From Macrotis lagotis (lineage: Eukaryota > Chordata > Mammalia > Peramelemorphia > Peramelidae): a stretch of 64,000 nucleotides of DNA. The stretch lies in contig NC_133658.1 of NCBI RefSeq assembly GCF_037893015.1, positions 886,056,977 through 886,120,976 on the forward strand, read 5' to 3'. The stretch's first letter is position 1; each line of letters starts with the position of its first letter. The position numbers were made by a program, and so were the translations under genes. Under the pieces are notes generated by a model that ran no database searches, was not told the DNA's origin, and saw only the letters and a program-made list of their open reading frames with translations. Below, one piece after another: positions 1-10,305 of the stretch.

Positions 1-999
1 GGTTTGAGACCCTTGCGTGTGTATGGATAGGGAGGTGGGGTAGTTTCCCCTTCCTACATTAAAATAATAATGGAAGGCCCGAACACTGCAACTGACTCTA
101 TTCATACATCAAAGGACAGGATGAGATTTTAAATCACATCCTTTATGAGGTGCAAATCTCTTTGTTAGATTCAAAAAAGGAAAAGTGATAAGCTAATCAA
201 ACGAGCTAACTAGCCCCTGGGGACCTCAAATAGTTGGAGGAATTTCTGCAATGAGTTAATCCAGAGCTGGAGGACTCTGAGTTCTAGTTAAGAATTTATT
301 TGAGAGTTCTGAGTCAAGCTCCTGAGGGGGAAACCTTCTTGATGAGTAGGGAAGAGAAAGATTCTCTGTGTCTCTGCCTCAGTCTTTCTCTTTGCCATCC
401 CTTTCTTCTCTGCTTTCTCCTCTCTTCCCCTTCTCTCTGTTTCCATCTTTCTCATTCTCTCTCCCTCCCCACTTCTTTTTGTTTTTCCCCTTCCCTCTTT
501 GTTTCTGAGTTTCTCTTCCTTCCCCAGACTCTCTTATCTGTCCCTCTTCCTCCCTCCCTAGACCTCATTGTTCTTATGTTCAGACAGCCTAGCCCAGGAA
601 CATACAGAGAACCCAGTTGCCATCTGATCTGGTGGGCCAGTAGAAGCCAATGCCTTTAGCTGGCAGCAGTGGAATACACTTTTAAGGGAAGTGTGAAAAC
701 AGTAATACAACAGGAAAAAGGATTTCTAGTACCAGGAGATGGAGAAAAGCAACTTATGGGATTGTGACCCCTTGTGCCTAAGAAAACTTCATGGCTTAGG
801 AAAGGCACAGATGTTTAGCCAGGAGCTACTACCCTTAAGGAAATTTCAGGAGATCTCATATGGAAAGGATTTAAAGGACTTATGCCTTTACTATATACAG
901 TTTCTACCTATGTGCTTCATTGCCAGGATATTCTAATTTTGAGCCCCTTCTCTCTGTGGAATCTGTATACTGTGAAAGAGTGTGTCCCACATTTCTGAG
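1..999. other. Low-repeat sequence, no gene seen
   Basis: No gene or firmly named repeat is visible. It contains a loose pyrimidine-rich stretch (about 355-560). Open frames at 300-659 and 739-936 give leucine/serine-rich or unfamiliar peptides with no domain, and the first is simply the CT-rich tract translated. Confidence 0.5.
355..560 (+). repeat. Imperfect pyrimidine-rich tract
   Basis: Mostly C and T with short purine breaks over about 200 bases. It accounts for the Ser/Leu/Phe-rich peptide readable here and is not evidence of a signal peptide or gene. Confidence 0.7.
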
Positions 1000-1400
1000 G
1001 TAATTTTTTGTTTGTTTTTTTTTTTATTTAAATTTATCTATCATTTCAACTACATGCTAAGATAGTTTTCCACGTTCAGTTTGTTTTGTTAAGATTCTGA
1101 GTTCTTGCTCCTTTCTTTCCCTCACTCCTTCCCTTAAGAGAGTAATCTGATATAGGTTTTACATGTATAATTACATTAAACATATTTCCATATTAAGTCA
1201 TTTTGTGAAAGACAAATCAAAACAAAAAAAAAGAACAAGAACCCATGAGAAGGTAAAAAACTCATAAAGCATAAAATAAAATTTTAAAACAGAAAATAGT
1301 CCACTTTGGCCTGCATTCAGACTTCATAATTCTTTCTCTGGATGTGGATGGTATTTTTCATCTCAAGTGGAGGTAATGTTTTGTGCCAATGATCTTTCTA
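1000..1400 (-). mobile_element. L1 LINE 3' end (3' UTR), minus strand
   Basis: It starts with a T-rich run (the A-tail on the other strand), followed by the marsupial L1 3' words seen elsewhere here: a spaced 'tacatg(t/c)...agatagttttcc' tail, 'gcctgcattcagac' and 'tctttctctggatgtggatgg'. It is 5' truncated and carries no ORF. Confidence 0.75.
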
Positions 1401-1571
1401 CAATTACCTTTTTAAAAAAAGATGACTATAGGTTTCTGGATGATTATTCATGGAAAGCGCAATGATGAGGGCAAGGGAGACACAGTATTAGAATCATGTC
1501 CCTCAGGGTTGACACTAGAATGCTAAAAGTAGTTGTCACCCTTCAACCTGGAAGACTTAAGAGTAAGTCAA

Positions 1572-1715
1572 GGGGCAGCTAGGTAGCACAGTGGATAGAG
1601 CACCAGCCCTAGAGTCAGGAGGACCTGTGTTCAATTCAGCCTTAGACATTTAATAAATCTCTAGCAGTGTAATCTTGAGAAAGTCACTTAACCCCATTGC
1701 CTTGCAAAAAAAAAA
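1572..1715 (+). mobile_element. WSINE1-like SINE, clean target-site duplication
   Basis: A tRNA-like head (ggggcagctaggtagcacag) is followed by the B-box-like 'gttcaattc', then the tail 'accccattgccttgc' and an A-run. The 11-bp direct repeat agtaagtcaag flanks it at 1562-1572 and 1716-1726. Perfect flanks indicate a fairly young L1-mobilised insertion. Confidence 0.9.
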
Positions 1716-1799
1716 AGTAAGTCAAGAAAGTGCATTGTAGATGGGTGGGTACCACTGTGGATGGGTGCCACTGTAGGTAGGTGGGTGCCACTTAAAAAA

Positions 1800-1930
1800 C
1801 AATACTACATTCTGTTTGAAATTTCACTTTTAATTCAACAAACACATATTCAGCATTTTCTGGCATTGTACAAGATCCTGAGAATACAAAGGCAAAAATG
1901 AGTTAGCCCTTCTCCTCATGGAGCTTACAG
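1800..1930 (-). mobile_element. L2 LINE 3' end fragment
   Basis: It reads 'ttcaacaaacacatattcagc', then 'gatcctgagaatacaaaggc' and 'ctcatggagcttacagtct'. This is the complement of the L2 3' terminus (poly-T-like start, 'ggggatac', 'gagcttacattct'). Confidence 0.65.

Positions 1931-1933
<3 letters not shown>

Positions 1934-1976
<43 letters not shown>
1934..1976 (+). repeat. (AC)n microsatellite
   Basis: About 21 uninterrupted AC units, directly after the word 'gagcttacagtct' of an L2 end. Confidence 0.98.
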
Positions 1977-1981
<5 letters not shown>

Positions 1982-1989
1982 ATACAAAC

Positions 1990-2165
1990 ACACATCCATT
2001 TACAAAGTGAAAGAATAAAAAGGCATTTATTGCACATTTGCTGCATATAGTATAATAATATAAAAGTAAAGATAGTCCCTGCCCTCAAGGACAGAAAAAA
2101 AACCTATGGGAGAGTAGTTGCCAAGAAGGGTTATTTTAGATTGGACAATTATAAGGCTGGTAAGT
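1990..2165 (-). mobile_element. L2 LINE 3' end fragment
   Basis: A second diverged copy of the L2 terminus: 'aaggcatttattgcaca', 'gatagtccctgccctcaagga', then 'gggagagtag'. It may be one L2 interrupted by the AC array or two overlapping copies. Confidence 0.55.
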
Positions 2166-2195
2166 GGATGTATAGAATAGATTGGCATTCTTTCC

Positions 2196-2410
2196 AAAAG
2201 CAGTAGCAATATTATTTAATAATAATAATTATTATTATAATTATATTTTATGTAGTACTTTACAAATATTATTTTACATCATAATTCTGGAAATTAGGTA
2301 CTATTGTTACCCTAATTTTACAGATGAGGAAACTGAGATACAGGGAGATTAAGTGATCTGCTCAAGTCACACAGAACCCAAGTTTGTTGTTCTATTTACC
2401 ATGACACTTA
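2196..2410 (-). mobile_element. MIR SINE
   Basis: Complement of MIR: the (ATT)-rich 3' end, 'tttacaaatattattttacat', then 'ttacagatgaggaaactgag' and 'agtgatctgctcaagtcacac'. Confidence 0.85.
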
Positions 2411-2609
2411 GTCATTTGAGGCTGGAAATTGGGGGGGAGGGGGAGAGGAAAGATAGAAGAAAGCTCATGTGGGCAAAGCAACTGGCAAGAAGATGGTGGG
2501 GAAATAAAGTGAATTATATCTGAGATAACTGGTCTGATGCATTGGGTCACACATAAAGGATTCACTGGTTTATAGTTTATTATCTCATTTCATCTTCACA
2601 ATCATCCTG

Positions 2610-2690
2610 GGGTTGATTTGTTCTCGAAGTCCAGGACATCAGTGAGGTCATACCACAACATGTACGTGAATTAGGTTTCTCCCTGATGCT
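2610..2690 (-). mobile_element. Fragment of SINE with the 'gaacgaaggac' tail
   Basis: The words 'ttctcgaagtccaggacatc', 'agtgaggtcataccac' and 'gtacgtgaattaggttt' match the 3' module seen complete at 28862-29150 and 46768-47062. It is a tail-only remnant. Confidence 0.5.
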
Positions 2691-3019
2691 GTAATATCTG
2701 CCACTAGTATGGAACCAACTGTCTTTCCAGTTCCTAGCTAACCAAAAATCATTCATGGATACCTTACTGGATAATCATTGGAGGGCTCTGTGATCAGGTA
2801 CGAACTACATCTCCTTCCATGCTTCTCCAGAGAATTTCTCAGGCTTCATCCTCTGCCATCCATTTTCTCCAGACACTTTCATTCCACTTTAATATATTTT
2901 ATTAATACATTCTATCAATTTTATTAATTTATTAATACAATTTATTAATTAATCAATATCTTCAGTCACTTCTGCTCTTACTAAATTGACAGAGAAAAAC
3001 AAATAAGAAAAAAGTCTGA
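2691..3019. other. Low-repeat, AT-rich sequence
   Basis: No gene seen. It includes an ATTAAT-rich patch at about 2885-2960. Confidence 0.5.
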
Positions 3020-3998
3020 GTAGATGTTTGAAGGGATGTGGGAAAACTGGGACACTAATACACTGTTGATGGAGTTGTGAACTGATCCAAATATTTTGGA
3101 GAGCACTCTGGAATTATGCCCAAGGGGCAATAAAATTGCATGCCCTTTGATCCAACAATACAACTACTAGGTCTATATCCCAAAGAGATCATAAAATAGG
3201 GGAAAAGACCCATATATACAAAAAAAAATTATGGCAATTCTTTTTATAGTGACAAAGGATTGGAAAATGAGTGGATGCTCATCAGTTGGGGAATAGCTAA
3301 GCAAATTGTAGTATATGAGTGTTATGGAGCACTATTGTTCTCTAAGACATCATGACTTCAGAAACGTTTGAAAAGACTTACATGAACTGATGCTGAATGA
3401 AGGGAGAACTAGGAGATTGTTGTACACATTAACAACAGCATTGTGTGATCTCCAATTATGATGGACTTTGCTCCATTCAGTAGTTCAGTGGTCAAGGTTA
3501 ATTCTAAGAGACTTATGATGGAAATTGTCATCCACATCCAGAGAAAGAACCATGCAATCTGATTACAGACCAAAGTAAGCTATATTCATTTTTTAAAACT
3601 TGTTTTATAGTTTTTTATTTTTCCTTTCTCATGTTTTTTTCCCTTTAGTTCTGATTCTTCTTTCACAATATGATTATCATGGAAATATTCAACTTATATT
3701 GGGGGGGGAGGAAAGGAGGGTGGTAGAGGAATGTGGAACTCAAAAGTTTACAAAAAGGGTGGCTAGGTGGCACGGTGGATAGAACACTGGCCTTGGAGTC
3801 AGGAGTACCTGAGTTCAAATCCAGCCTCAGACATTTAATAATTACCTAGCTGTGTGGCCTTGGGCAAACCACTTAACGCCATTTGCCTTGCAAAAACCTA
3901 AAAAAAAAAGTTTACTAAAGGATGAATGCTGAAAAATACCTTTTCATGTAATTGCAAAACCTAAAATAAAATAACATTCAAAAATAAAATAAAATTTA
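3020..3998 (+). mobile_element. L1 LINE: ORF2 C-terminus plus 3' UTR, interrupted by a SINE
   Basis: It begins in the last part of ORF2 (words equivalent to 'gggatgtgggaaaactggga', 'ccaaagagatcataaaa', 'ctcatcagttggggaatag'). One frame reads M-E-H-Y-C-S-L-R near 3325, comparable with the W-E-Y-Y-A-A-I-K of human L1 ORF2. The 3' UTR follows ('gagaaagaaccatgcaatctg', 'tgattcttctttcacaatatg'), and the tail 'aatgctgaaaaatacc' resumes after the SINE at 3757-3909. It is 5' truncated with many stops. Confidence 0.85.
3757..3909 (+). mobile_element. WSINE1-like SINE inside L1 3' UTR
   Basis: Full head-to-tail copy ending 'gccttgcaaaaacct' plus A-run. The L1 sequence aaaagttta(c) is repeated on both sides (about 3742-3751 and 3906-3915), so the SINE is younger than the L1 it split. 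Confidence 0.9.
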
Positions 3999-4262
3999 AT
4001 TTTTAAAGTTTGATTATATTGACCATATTTGACAATTTGCTTTTCCTTGTCACACTCATCACCCTACCTTTGTTATTTGTTTTCCAAGACCTTCTTTGGT
4101 TTTTCTGTTGCTCAGAGTCATTTTCTAGTGACCTTTTCATTTACGTTATGGTGGAAATTGAGCATGTTACTCTCTTGGTTCTGCAGATCTTCCCATGATC
4201 CTCTGGATCCCTCAGAGTCATCTTTTCTCACTGTGCAATATTTATAACCATCTTTTATAGAT
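3999..4262. other. Low-repeat sequence
   Basis: No gene or named repeat seen. Overlapping open frames at 4010-4247 give Phe/Leu-rich peptides in two frames at once, which argues against coding. Confidence 0.5.
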
Positions 4263-4502
4263 AGAGCAGCTAGGTGGCACAGTGGATGGCACCAGGATTG
4301 GAGTCAAGAGAGCTGAAGTCAAATCTGGTCTCAGAGAATTACTAGAGGTATGAATCTGGGCAAGTCACTTTACTCTATTTACCTTAGTTTCCCTATCTGT
4401 CAAATAAGCTGGAGAAAGAAGTCACAACCCTGTCTATTGTCTTTGCCAAGAAAGCTCCACAAGGAATCATGAGAGTCAGACAACTGAACTGAGTAACAAC
4501 AA
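4263..4502 (+). mobile_element. SINE with RTE/BovB-like tail
   Basis: A degraded 'gcagctaggtggcacagtgg' head, then 'cctatctgtcaaataagctg', 'tctttgccaagaaa', 'gagagtcagacaactgaact' and an ACAACAA end. The tail resembles the 3' end of RTE/BovB LINEs ('ggcaaaccactccagtat...cacgactga'). Confidence 0.85.
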
Positions 4503-4798
4503 TCAACATTCATCCACTTTGCTCCCTGTCTCTGCTACTACAAAGAGAGCTGATAGCTTTGTTCCTTTACACACTTAGCACTGTCCAAACATTGAGACTG
4601 GGCCCATATATCCATGTCCTCATATGAATATGTGATGCTGGTTTTTTGCAGGATTGTAGAAAATAATTGTCAGAGAAGTCAAACCTAGCAAGTATTCATG
4701 GGGGTCATCAACTGATGTTGCTTTTTGACTTCTTCAGAACATCTGAATAACCTCCTTGAACTAGTAGGGGCTAACTCAGGTTCAAATAGCTTCACACC
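4503..4798. other. Low-repeat sequence
   Basis: No gene or firm repeat seen. Confidence 0.5.
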
Positions 4799-5033
4799 AA
4801 GGCAATTAGGTAGTGCCGTGGATAAAGCTGAGCCTTGGAGTCAGGAAGATCTGAGTTCAAATTCCACCTAAAAGAATTGCTTGCTAGGTGACCATGGACA
4901 ATTTCCTATTTGTCAAAGAAGAATGATCAACAGCTACTCCTTCCCAAGATTATTGTGTGGATTAAATGAGATAAATTTGTAAGGCATTTATTCCATAGTT
5001 TAGGACTCAGTAGGCTCTTAAATATTTCTTTCC
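4799..5033 (+). mobile_element. SINE with MIR-type tail
   Basis: The head is 'ggcaattaggtagtgccgtgg', then 'gtcaggaagatctgagttc', a CORE-like middle and the MIR-type end 'gattaaatgagataaattt...agtaggctcttaaatattt'. Confidence 0.75.
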
Positions 5034-5431
5034 TTCCTGACCTTGATTTCCTCATTTCTAAACTAGGAGGGAGAGGAGAAAACATGATTTCAAAGGTCTC
5101 TTTCAGCTCTAAAATTGTATTATTTAGATATCGTATTTCCCTTAAATAAAAAAAAAAGCTCTGATTAACTTTTAAGTATTATCTAAAGTTTTAAGGCCAA
5201 TATTTTCTCCAGAGAAATGAACAAATAAATGAATGAATGAAAAAAAATTATTGTTTTTCCTATGTGCCAGTACTGTGATTAGAACACCAATCCAGTTTTA
5301 TAATTAAAGTCATTGTGAAATTGGGATAAAACTTGCCCTACAGAAACATTTTTAGGCAATAATATATTCTGCCAAGTAAGCAATACCATTCCTGCTAATA
5401 TGCTATATATGAATTTTCATTCGGTGTATTT

Positions 5432-5439
<8 letters not shown>
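5034..5439. other. Low-repeat sequence
   Basis: No gene seen. It contains a short (AATG)n-like patch at 5219-5242 and AT-rich DNA. Confidence 0.5.
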
Positions 5440-5462
<23 letters not shown>

Positions 5463-5479
5463 GTGTGTGTGTGTGTGTA
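5440..5479. repeat. Self-complementary (AC)n(GT)n microsatellite
   Basis: Eleven AC units run straight into nine GT units, so the whole block is an almost perfect inverted repeat with no spacer. Confidence 0.97.
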
Positions 5480-5634
5480 TTTGTGTAAAAATCAGAAATG
5501 TAGACAATGAAAGTTAGAGCTAAGCACCAAGGAAAAACAAATCATGAATTCCCTATAGAGTGAACTATTTTGAATCCATGGACCAAGGATTCTCCAATTA
5601 GAGTCCCTGGATTTTAATATTTTCCTTTATAATT

Positions 5635-5815
5635 GTATATGGATAGCTCTAGGTCTAAAGTCAGAAGACTCATCTTCTGGAGTTCAAATCTGACTCCAGA
5701 CACTTCCTGTGTGACTCTGGACAATCACTTAACTCCCTTTGCCTCAGTTTTCTTATCTGTAAAAAGAGCTGGAGAAGGAAATGGTGAACCAGTAACTATG
5801 TCAAGAAAACCCAAA
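5635..5815 (+). mobile_element. SINE with RTE/BovB-like tail, 5' worn
   Basis: It reads 'tcaaatctgactccagacac', 'tgtgtgactctggacaatc', 'aagagctggagaaggaaatgg' and 'gtcaagaaaacccaaa'. The terminal 'cacgactga' part is lost. Confidence 0.8.
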
Positions 5816-6143
5816 GGCCCTTCTAACTCTCAGTCCTTGATCCTAGAATTTTAGAATTACACCAAGTTGTGTAAATCCTTAATTCCCCACTCAAATTCTA
5901 GAGTAACCCCACTCAGGAGTCTTTGAAGGTCTTCGAGTGGCTTCCCTTCAGGGCATGCCATTACTTCCCTTGAGAGCACTTCAGACTAACAGAGAGGTGT
6001 GGGCACTCCACAAAGAACACAACTGACCCAGCCCCTGGGTTTGGGATGCAGAATGCATAGTTCCCTTGGTGGTTCTGACTTTGACCTCTGACAAAGATAC
6101 CTGGGGTTGGTCAAGACTTTCTTTTCTGGTCCCTTGTTTTCAT
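5816..6143. other. Low-repeat sequence
   Basis: No gene or named repeat. The 109-residue minus-strand open frame that crosses 5986-6315 is generated by the A-rich tandem repeat and its flank. Confidence 0.5.
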
Positions 6144-6156
6144 CCCCCCCCCCCCC
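6144..6156 (+). repeat. Poly-C run (13)
   Basis: Thirteen consecutive C followed directly by nine A. Confidence 0.97.
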
Positions 6157-6165
6157 AAAAAAAAA

Positions 6166-6263
6166 GGTTGATAAGAGAGAGACCAAAAAAAAAAAAGGTT
6201 GATAAGAGAGAGACCAAAAAAAAAAAAGGTTGATAAGAGAGAGACCAAAAAAAAAAAAAAAAA
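6166..6263 (+). repeat. 31-bp A-rich minisatellite, three copies
   Basis: The unit 'ggttgataagagagagacc' plus 12 A begins at 6166, 6197 and 6228, exactly 31 bases apart. The last copy has 17 A. The three unit bodies are identical, so the duplication is recent. Confidence 0.97.
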
Positions 6264-6769
6264 GGAAACCAGAATTCATTCCACAATAAGGCTGATTGTT
6301 ACTTGCAAGCCACATTCAATTAAATGTTTACCTTTCTATTTCACAACCCAACAGGAAGTCAGCAATCTGAGAGGCCCAGGGCAGAGAAAAGATGGTTCAT
6401 TCATCTTTTCCCCTCAGGCCAAGACTGGAGCAAAAGACTAGGTGGTGTTTCTAGTCGCCTTCTGGAGTCAATAGCTTCAGATAGGAAATGAGCACTCAGA
6501 TGAAATCTTTGAGTTCTGTGTTTTAAGATCCTGGAATTGTCTCAATTATATGACAATTTCCTGAGGAATGTGAGAGGAGTGGACCTTGGTCAGCCCTCTA
6601 GTAACTTGAAAAATGCTGCAGGAATTTTGAAAATGAAGGAGCTTTGGAAAAATTCAAATACCCCCCCACACACACTCACTCGCTTTCATAGGCACTATAT
6701 GTTAGCTCCTACTATTCCTATTATTATTAATTATTGTTGTTCCTTCCTCCTTTTTTCTTTTTTCCCCTT
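6264..6769. other. Low-repeat sequence
   Basis: No gene seen. An open frame at 6537-6893 runs into the L1 fragment beyond and has no domain. Confidence 0.5.
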
Positions 6770-7045
6770 TCACTTTTTTCTTTTTCAATTTCCCTCCAAT
6801 AATCAAGCATTAAATTATTTCGATCTTCCACATCCCTCCATGTGGGGGAAGAAAAAGGAAAATAAATTTCTTGTAACAATTAAGAACAGTTAAGCAAAGA
6901 AAAAAATCCCTATATTGTCGATATCCAACAATATGTCTCACTCTACGTATTTGTTCATCTCTTCTCTGACAGGAGATTGGTAGCATTCTTCATCTAACAT
7001 CTGGAATCATGACTGATACTAAGATGATCAGAGTTCTTAAGTCTT
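6770..7045 (-). mobile_element. L1 LINE 3' region, minus strand
   Basis: The words 'aaatttcttgtaacaatt', 'atatgtctcactctacgta', 'ctctgacaggagattggtagc' and 'gagttcttaagtcttttg' match the complement of a marsupial L1 3' region also seen at 43.9 and 54.8 kb. Confidence 0.75.
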
Positions 7046-7059
7046 TTGTCCTCATCTTT

Positions 7060-7190
7060 CCTCCTTTCTTCTTCCTTTCTTTCATTCATCCTTCCCTTCC
7101 TTCCTTCCTCCCTCCCTTCTGTCTCTCCCTTTCCTTCCTTCCTTCCTCCCTCCTCCCTCCTCCCTCCCTCCCTTTCTTCCTATTTTTTTT
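7060..7190 (+). repeat. (TTCC/CTCC)n pyrimidine tract
   Basis: An almost pure pyrimidine stretch of CTTC, TTCC and CTCC units following the L1 fragment. Confidence 0.9.
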
Positions 7191-7217
7191 TATTTACTGA
7201 CTCCTGAATAAAAGTAA

Positions 7218-7320
7218 TACCTGTAGGACCTTGGGCAAGTCACTAACTCTCCTAGCCCCTCTTTTTTTTCTTTTTTTTGTAAAATGAGAGATTTAAGCTC
7301 GATGGCTAATGAATCCCATC
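7218..7320 (+). mobile_element. MIR SINE fragment
   Basis: 'taggaccttgggcaagtcac' then 'gtaaaatgagagatttaagc' correspond to the MIR middle and 3' part. Confidence 0.7.
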
Positions 7321-7336
7321 CATCTCTGTTTTTATA

Positions 7337-7586
7337 GCTGGATGTCTAGAGCACCAGCCTAGAAAATAGGACTCTTATTAGTTGTGTGACCTTGGACAAG
7401 TCACTTAATCCTGATTGCCTCCCATCCAGGACCATCTCCAGTGATCCTAATTCATATCGGACCCAAATGACTCTGGAGGAGAAAGTGAGATTGATTACTT
7501 AGCACAGCCCCCCCCCCCCATTCAATTCACATACATGTTATGGCAACACTTTTTTGATGTCAATGTCTTCTTCAAGAAAGAAGGAT
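7337..7586 (+). mobile_element. SINE with 'gaacgaaggac' tail
   Basis: A shared SINE middle ('gtgtgaccttggacaagtca') is joined to a different 3' module: 'gcctcccatccaggaccatc', 'gactctggaggagaaagtga', 'attcaattcacatacatg' and 'gtcttcttcaagaaagaagg'. A C-run expanded inside it at 7508-7519. Confidence 0.8.
7508..7519 (+). repeat. Poly-C run (12)
   Basis: Twelve C within the 3' module of the preceding SINE, where the better copy at 29.06 kb has 'agcacagcacctcctctc'. Confidence 0.95.
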
Positions 7587-7733
7587 GGGGGTAGCTAGGT
7601 AACACACTGGTCCTGGAGTCAGGAAGACCTGAGTTCAGATTTAACTCAAGACACATAATACTTACCTAGCTGTGGGACCTTGGGTAAGTCACTTAACTCC
7701 ATTGCTTTGCAAAAAACAAAAAACAAACAAAAA
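7587..7733 (+). mobile_element. WSINE1-like SINE
   Basis: 'ggggtagctaggtaacacac' head, 'taactccattgctttgcaaa' tail and a broken A-run. It sits directly at the 3' end of the previous SINE, so the two are adjacent or nested. Confidence 0.85.
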
Positions 7734-7849
7734 TGAAGAATGAAGAGCAAAATCATCATCATCAATCCATATTAATCATAGTTTAAGAGGGTATTTTAAA
7801 GATCAAAGGAACATTAAGCTCAGTGATATAGAGATAATAAGGAATTTTT

Positions 7850-7995
7850 GAGTTCATTTAGACCCTTGCTGTGCAGATGAGGAAATAGGCACCAAAAGAA
7901 ACCTGGGGACTTTGCCCAAAGTTATCATGTTAAAAGACTGAACTGAAGTTTAAACCCAAATCCTCAGACCAAACACTCAACAATCTTCCTTTAGT
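7850..7995 (-). mobile_element. MIR SINE
   Basis: 'cagatgaggaaataggcacc', 'gggactttgcccaaagttatc' and 'cccaaatcctcagacca' read as the complement of a diverged MIR. Confidence 0.65.
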
Positions 7996-8148
7996 CCCAT
8001 GCTACATGTTTTATTCAAAGTTTAAAACTGAACATCAATACAACCAACTAAACTTGCTTAATAACGACATTGGAATAAATTCATTTTCAGTGCTTGAAGT
8101 ATCCTGACAATCTTTCCTACATTCCTTCTGGATCTCCAATAAAGTTCA

Positions 8149-8250
8149 TAGAATCTTAGCTCTAGAGTTGGAAGGGACCTCAAAGACCATCTAGTTGAAT
8201 GTCCTCTTTATACAGATGAGGAAATTGAGACCTAGGGAGTTTCAATGGTT
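8149..8250 (-). mobile_element. MIR3/L3-like repeat fragment
   Basis: 'atagaatcttagctctagag', 'ttggaagggacctcaaagacc' and 'cagatgaggaaattgagacc'. This motif recurs at 22.57, 48.27, 52.4, 55.7 and 56.6 kb. Confidence 0.7.
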
Positions 8251-8292
8251 TTTGGATTCTCTGTTCCTTCTTCAATTTCCTTTATATATATG

Positions 8293-8470
8293 ATTGTAGT
8301 TCAAATATGGCCTCAGACCTGCGTGACACAGTCACTTAACCTCTGTCTGCTTTTGATTTTTTGTAGGTTTTTTTAATCTATAAAATGGGAGATGAGAATC
8401 AAATAAGATACTTGTAAAAAGTTTTGCAAACCTTAAAGTCCTACATAAAGTTAGTTATTTTAATTAATGT
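8293..8470 (+). mobile_element. MIR SINE
   Basis: 'agttcaaatatggcctcaga', 'gtcacttaacctctgtctgc' and 'gttttgcaaaccttaaagtcc' follow MIR order. Confidence 0.75.
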
Positions 8471-8514
8471 GTCATGGGGGGGTTGTCTTTTTTTTCACTA
8501 GTTACATAATTTGA

Positions 8515-9335
8515 CTGCTGATCATCTCCCCATGGCCTCTTCATCTAGCTTTTCCCTAGTTCTTCCCCTATCTCTCTGACCACTCCTCAACCTATGTCAT
8601 AGCCTTTAATGATAGATGCCCTCAAGGCTCTTTCTCGGGACCTCTTCACTTTTCTCCCTATATTATCTTTCTTGAGATCTCATTGGTTCTCAGAGATTCT
8701 ATCTTCACCTCTACACAGATGATTTCCAGAAGGATATATCTAGCTCTAATCTTTCTCCTGAGCTTCAGTATTGCATCATCAATTGCCTTTTGGACATTTT
8801 GAACTAAATTCCCAGAGACACCTCACACTCTCCATCCAAAACAGAATTCATTATCTTTCTCTCAAACCCTTCCCTCTTCCCAGTTTTCCTGTCAAGGACA
8901 TTACCATTCCTCCAGTCACCCTCCTTGTAATCAAGATATTATCCGTGACGCCTCTCTTGCACTCAACCTACATATCCAATTCTTGTCAAATTTTATCATT
9001 TCTACCTTCTCCACAATTGCCACTCTGGGGCAGATCTTCATCATATCTGGGCTTATTGGATTAGTTTTTGAATTGGTCTTCCTGCCTCAAATGTCCTGGG
9101 ACAGGGAAGGATTATGAAAAGTCTCCTGTAGAAAATCACTGATATTTTCACTGACTTCTCCTATGTCAAGAATGCTCTTACTTTATCTCCCAATCATGGC
9201 TTCCCTGGTTTCCTTCAAGTCCCAGCTAAAATTCTACCTTCTAGGAAGCCTTCCCAATCCCTCTTAATTCTGGTGCCTTCCCTCTATTGAGTATTTCTTA
9301 TTTATCCTGCAGACTATTTGTAAGTTTAGAAGTTT
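8515..9335 (+). mobile_element. L2 LINE, reverse transcriptase to 3' end
   Basis: At 8623-8664 one frame reads Q-G-S-F-S-G-P-L-H-F-S-P-Y-I, matching the RT motif G-V-P-Q-G-S-V-L-G-P-L-L-F. At 8710-8727 it reads L-Y-T-D-D-F, the Y-x-D-D catalytic box. L2-typical text follows ('tccaaaacagaattcattatc', 'gtgacgcctctcttgc') and the 3' part 'ggaagccttcccaatccctc' is present. It is interrupted by stops and indels, and the middle of the 3' half is shortened. An ancient, dead LINE. Confidence 0.88.
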
Positions 9336-9340
9336 TCTGA

Positions 9341-9580
9341 AGCTAGATAACTCAGTGAACAGAGTTCTGGGTTTGGAGTCTGGAAGAGAAGTTTAAATAT
9401 AGCCTCAGACACTTACTAGCTGTGTGATCCTAGGCAAGTCACTTAATCTCTTTGCCTTACAGATTTTCCTTATCTGCAAAATGAACTGGAGAAAGAAATG
9501 GCAAACCACTCCAGTATCTTTGCCAAAAAAACAAACCAGGATCTGTTGGATCACAAAGGTTGGACAGAACTAAAGAAACA
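9341..9580 (+). mobile_element. SINE with RTE/BovB-like tail
   Basis: The head is worn; 'gccttacagattttccttatc' is followed by 'gaactggagaaagaaatggc', 'aaaccactccagtatctttg' and 'ggacagaactaaagaaaca'. It is placed at the 3' end of the L2. Confidence 0.87.
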
Positions 9581-10305
9581 GTTGTTTGCACATTATTGTT
9601 CCCCCCATCTCACCCTCCCAATTAGTCTGGGAGAGCCTTTCTTGAAGACAAGGGTTGATTTTGCCTCTGATTTCCCAGACTGGTTAAACAGACTAGTTAA
9701 AAACAAAGGTGATTTTAAAAAGTTTTGCTACACTTTGGGAAAAGAGTGAAAAAAAAATCTTAGTTATCTCTTATCTGAGCAAAATGGTTTAAGTTCCACA
9801 CCTATCAAATTCTAGGCAGATAAATAATGACTGACTGTGAAGGACAGGGAATGTGGAGGGAGGAAATTCCACTGCTCTCCCCACCCCATTTCACAGTCAC
9901 TGCTCAAAACCAGATCATTATCCTGCCTTTCTAAAATCCATCAAAGAGTTAGTTTTAGGTAGAAAAAAAGGTAAAGTTATTAGGGGAACACATTGGGCTC
10001 TGGAATGGGGAGGGACAAAGCTGGAAGAAGTTAAAATCTAATAGAGAAAACAATTCAATTTCTTTTCAAGACAACCTTCCAATATAGAAATTTACTATAT
10101 TATAGCCGAATTATCTGATAGGTAACTTATGGATAAGCAGTTCAGTAGATTTAAACAGAGCCCATTCATGAATCAATGACTGATCAATCTGATCAATCAA
10201 TCAATCCTCAAAAACAGGGTGAGGTTTGTTTGGTTTTTTTTGTTGTTTTTTTTGGTTTGGTTTGGTTGCAATTAAGAGAGAGGGGAAAAGGTGATTATAA
10301 TGTCA
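9581..10305. other. Low-repeat sequence
   Basis: No gene or named repeat recognised over about 700 bases. Short T/G-rich patch at 10228-10265. Open frames (9498-9749, 9853-10041) begin in the SINE or lack domains. Confidence 0.5.
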
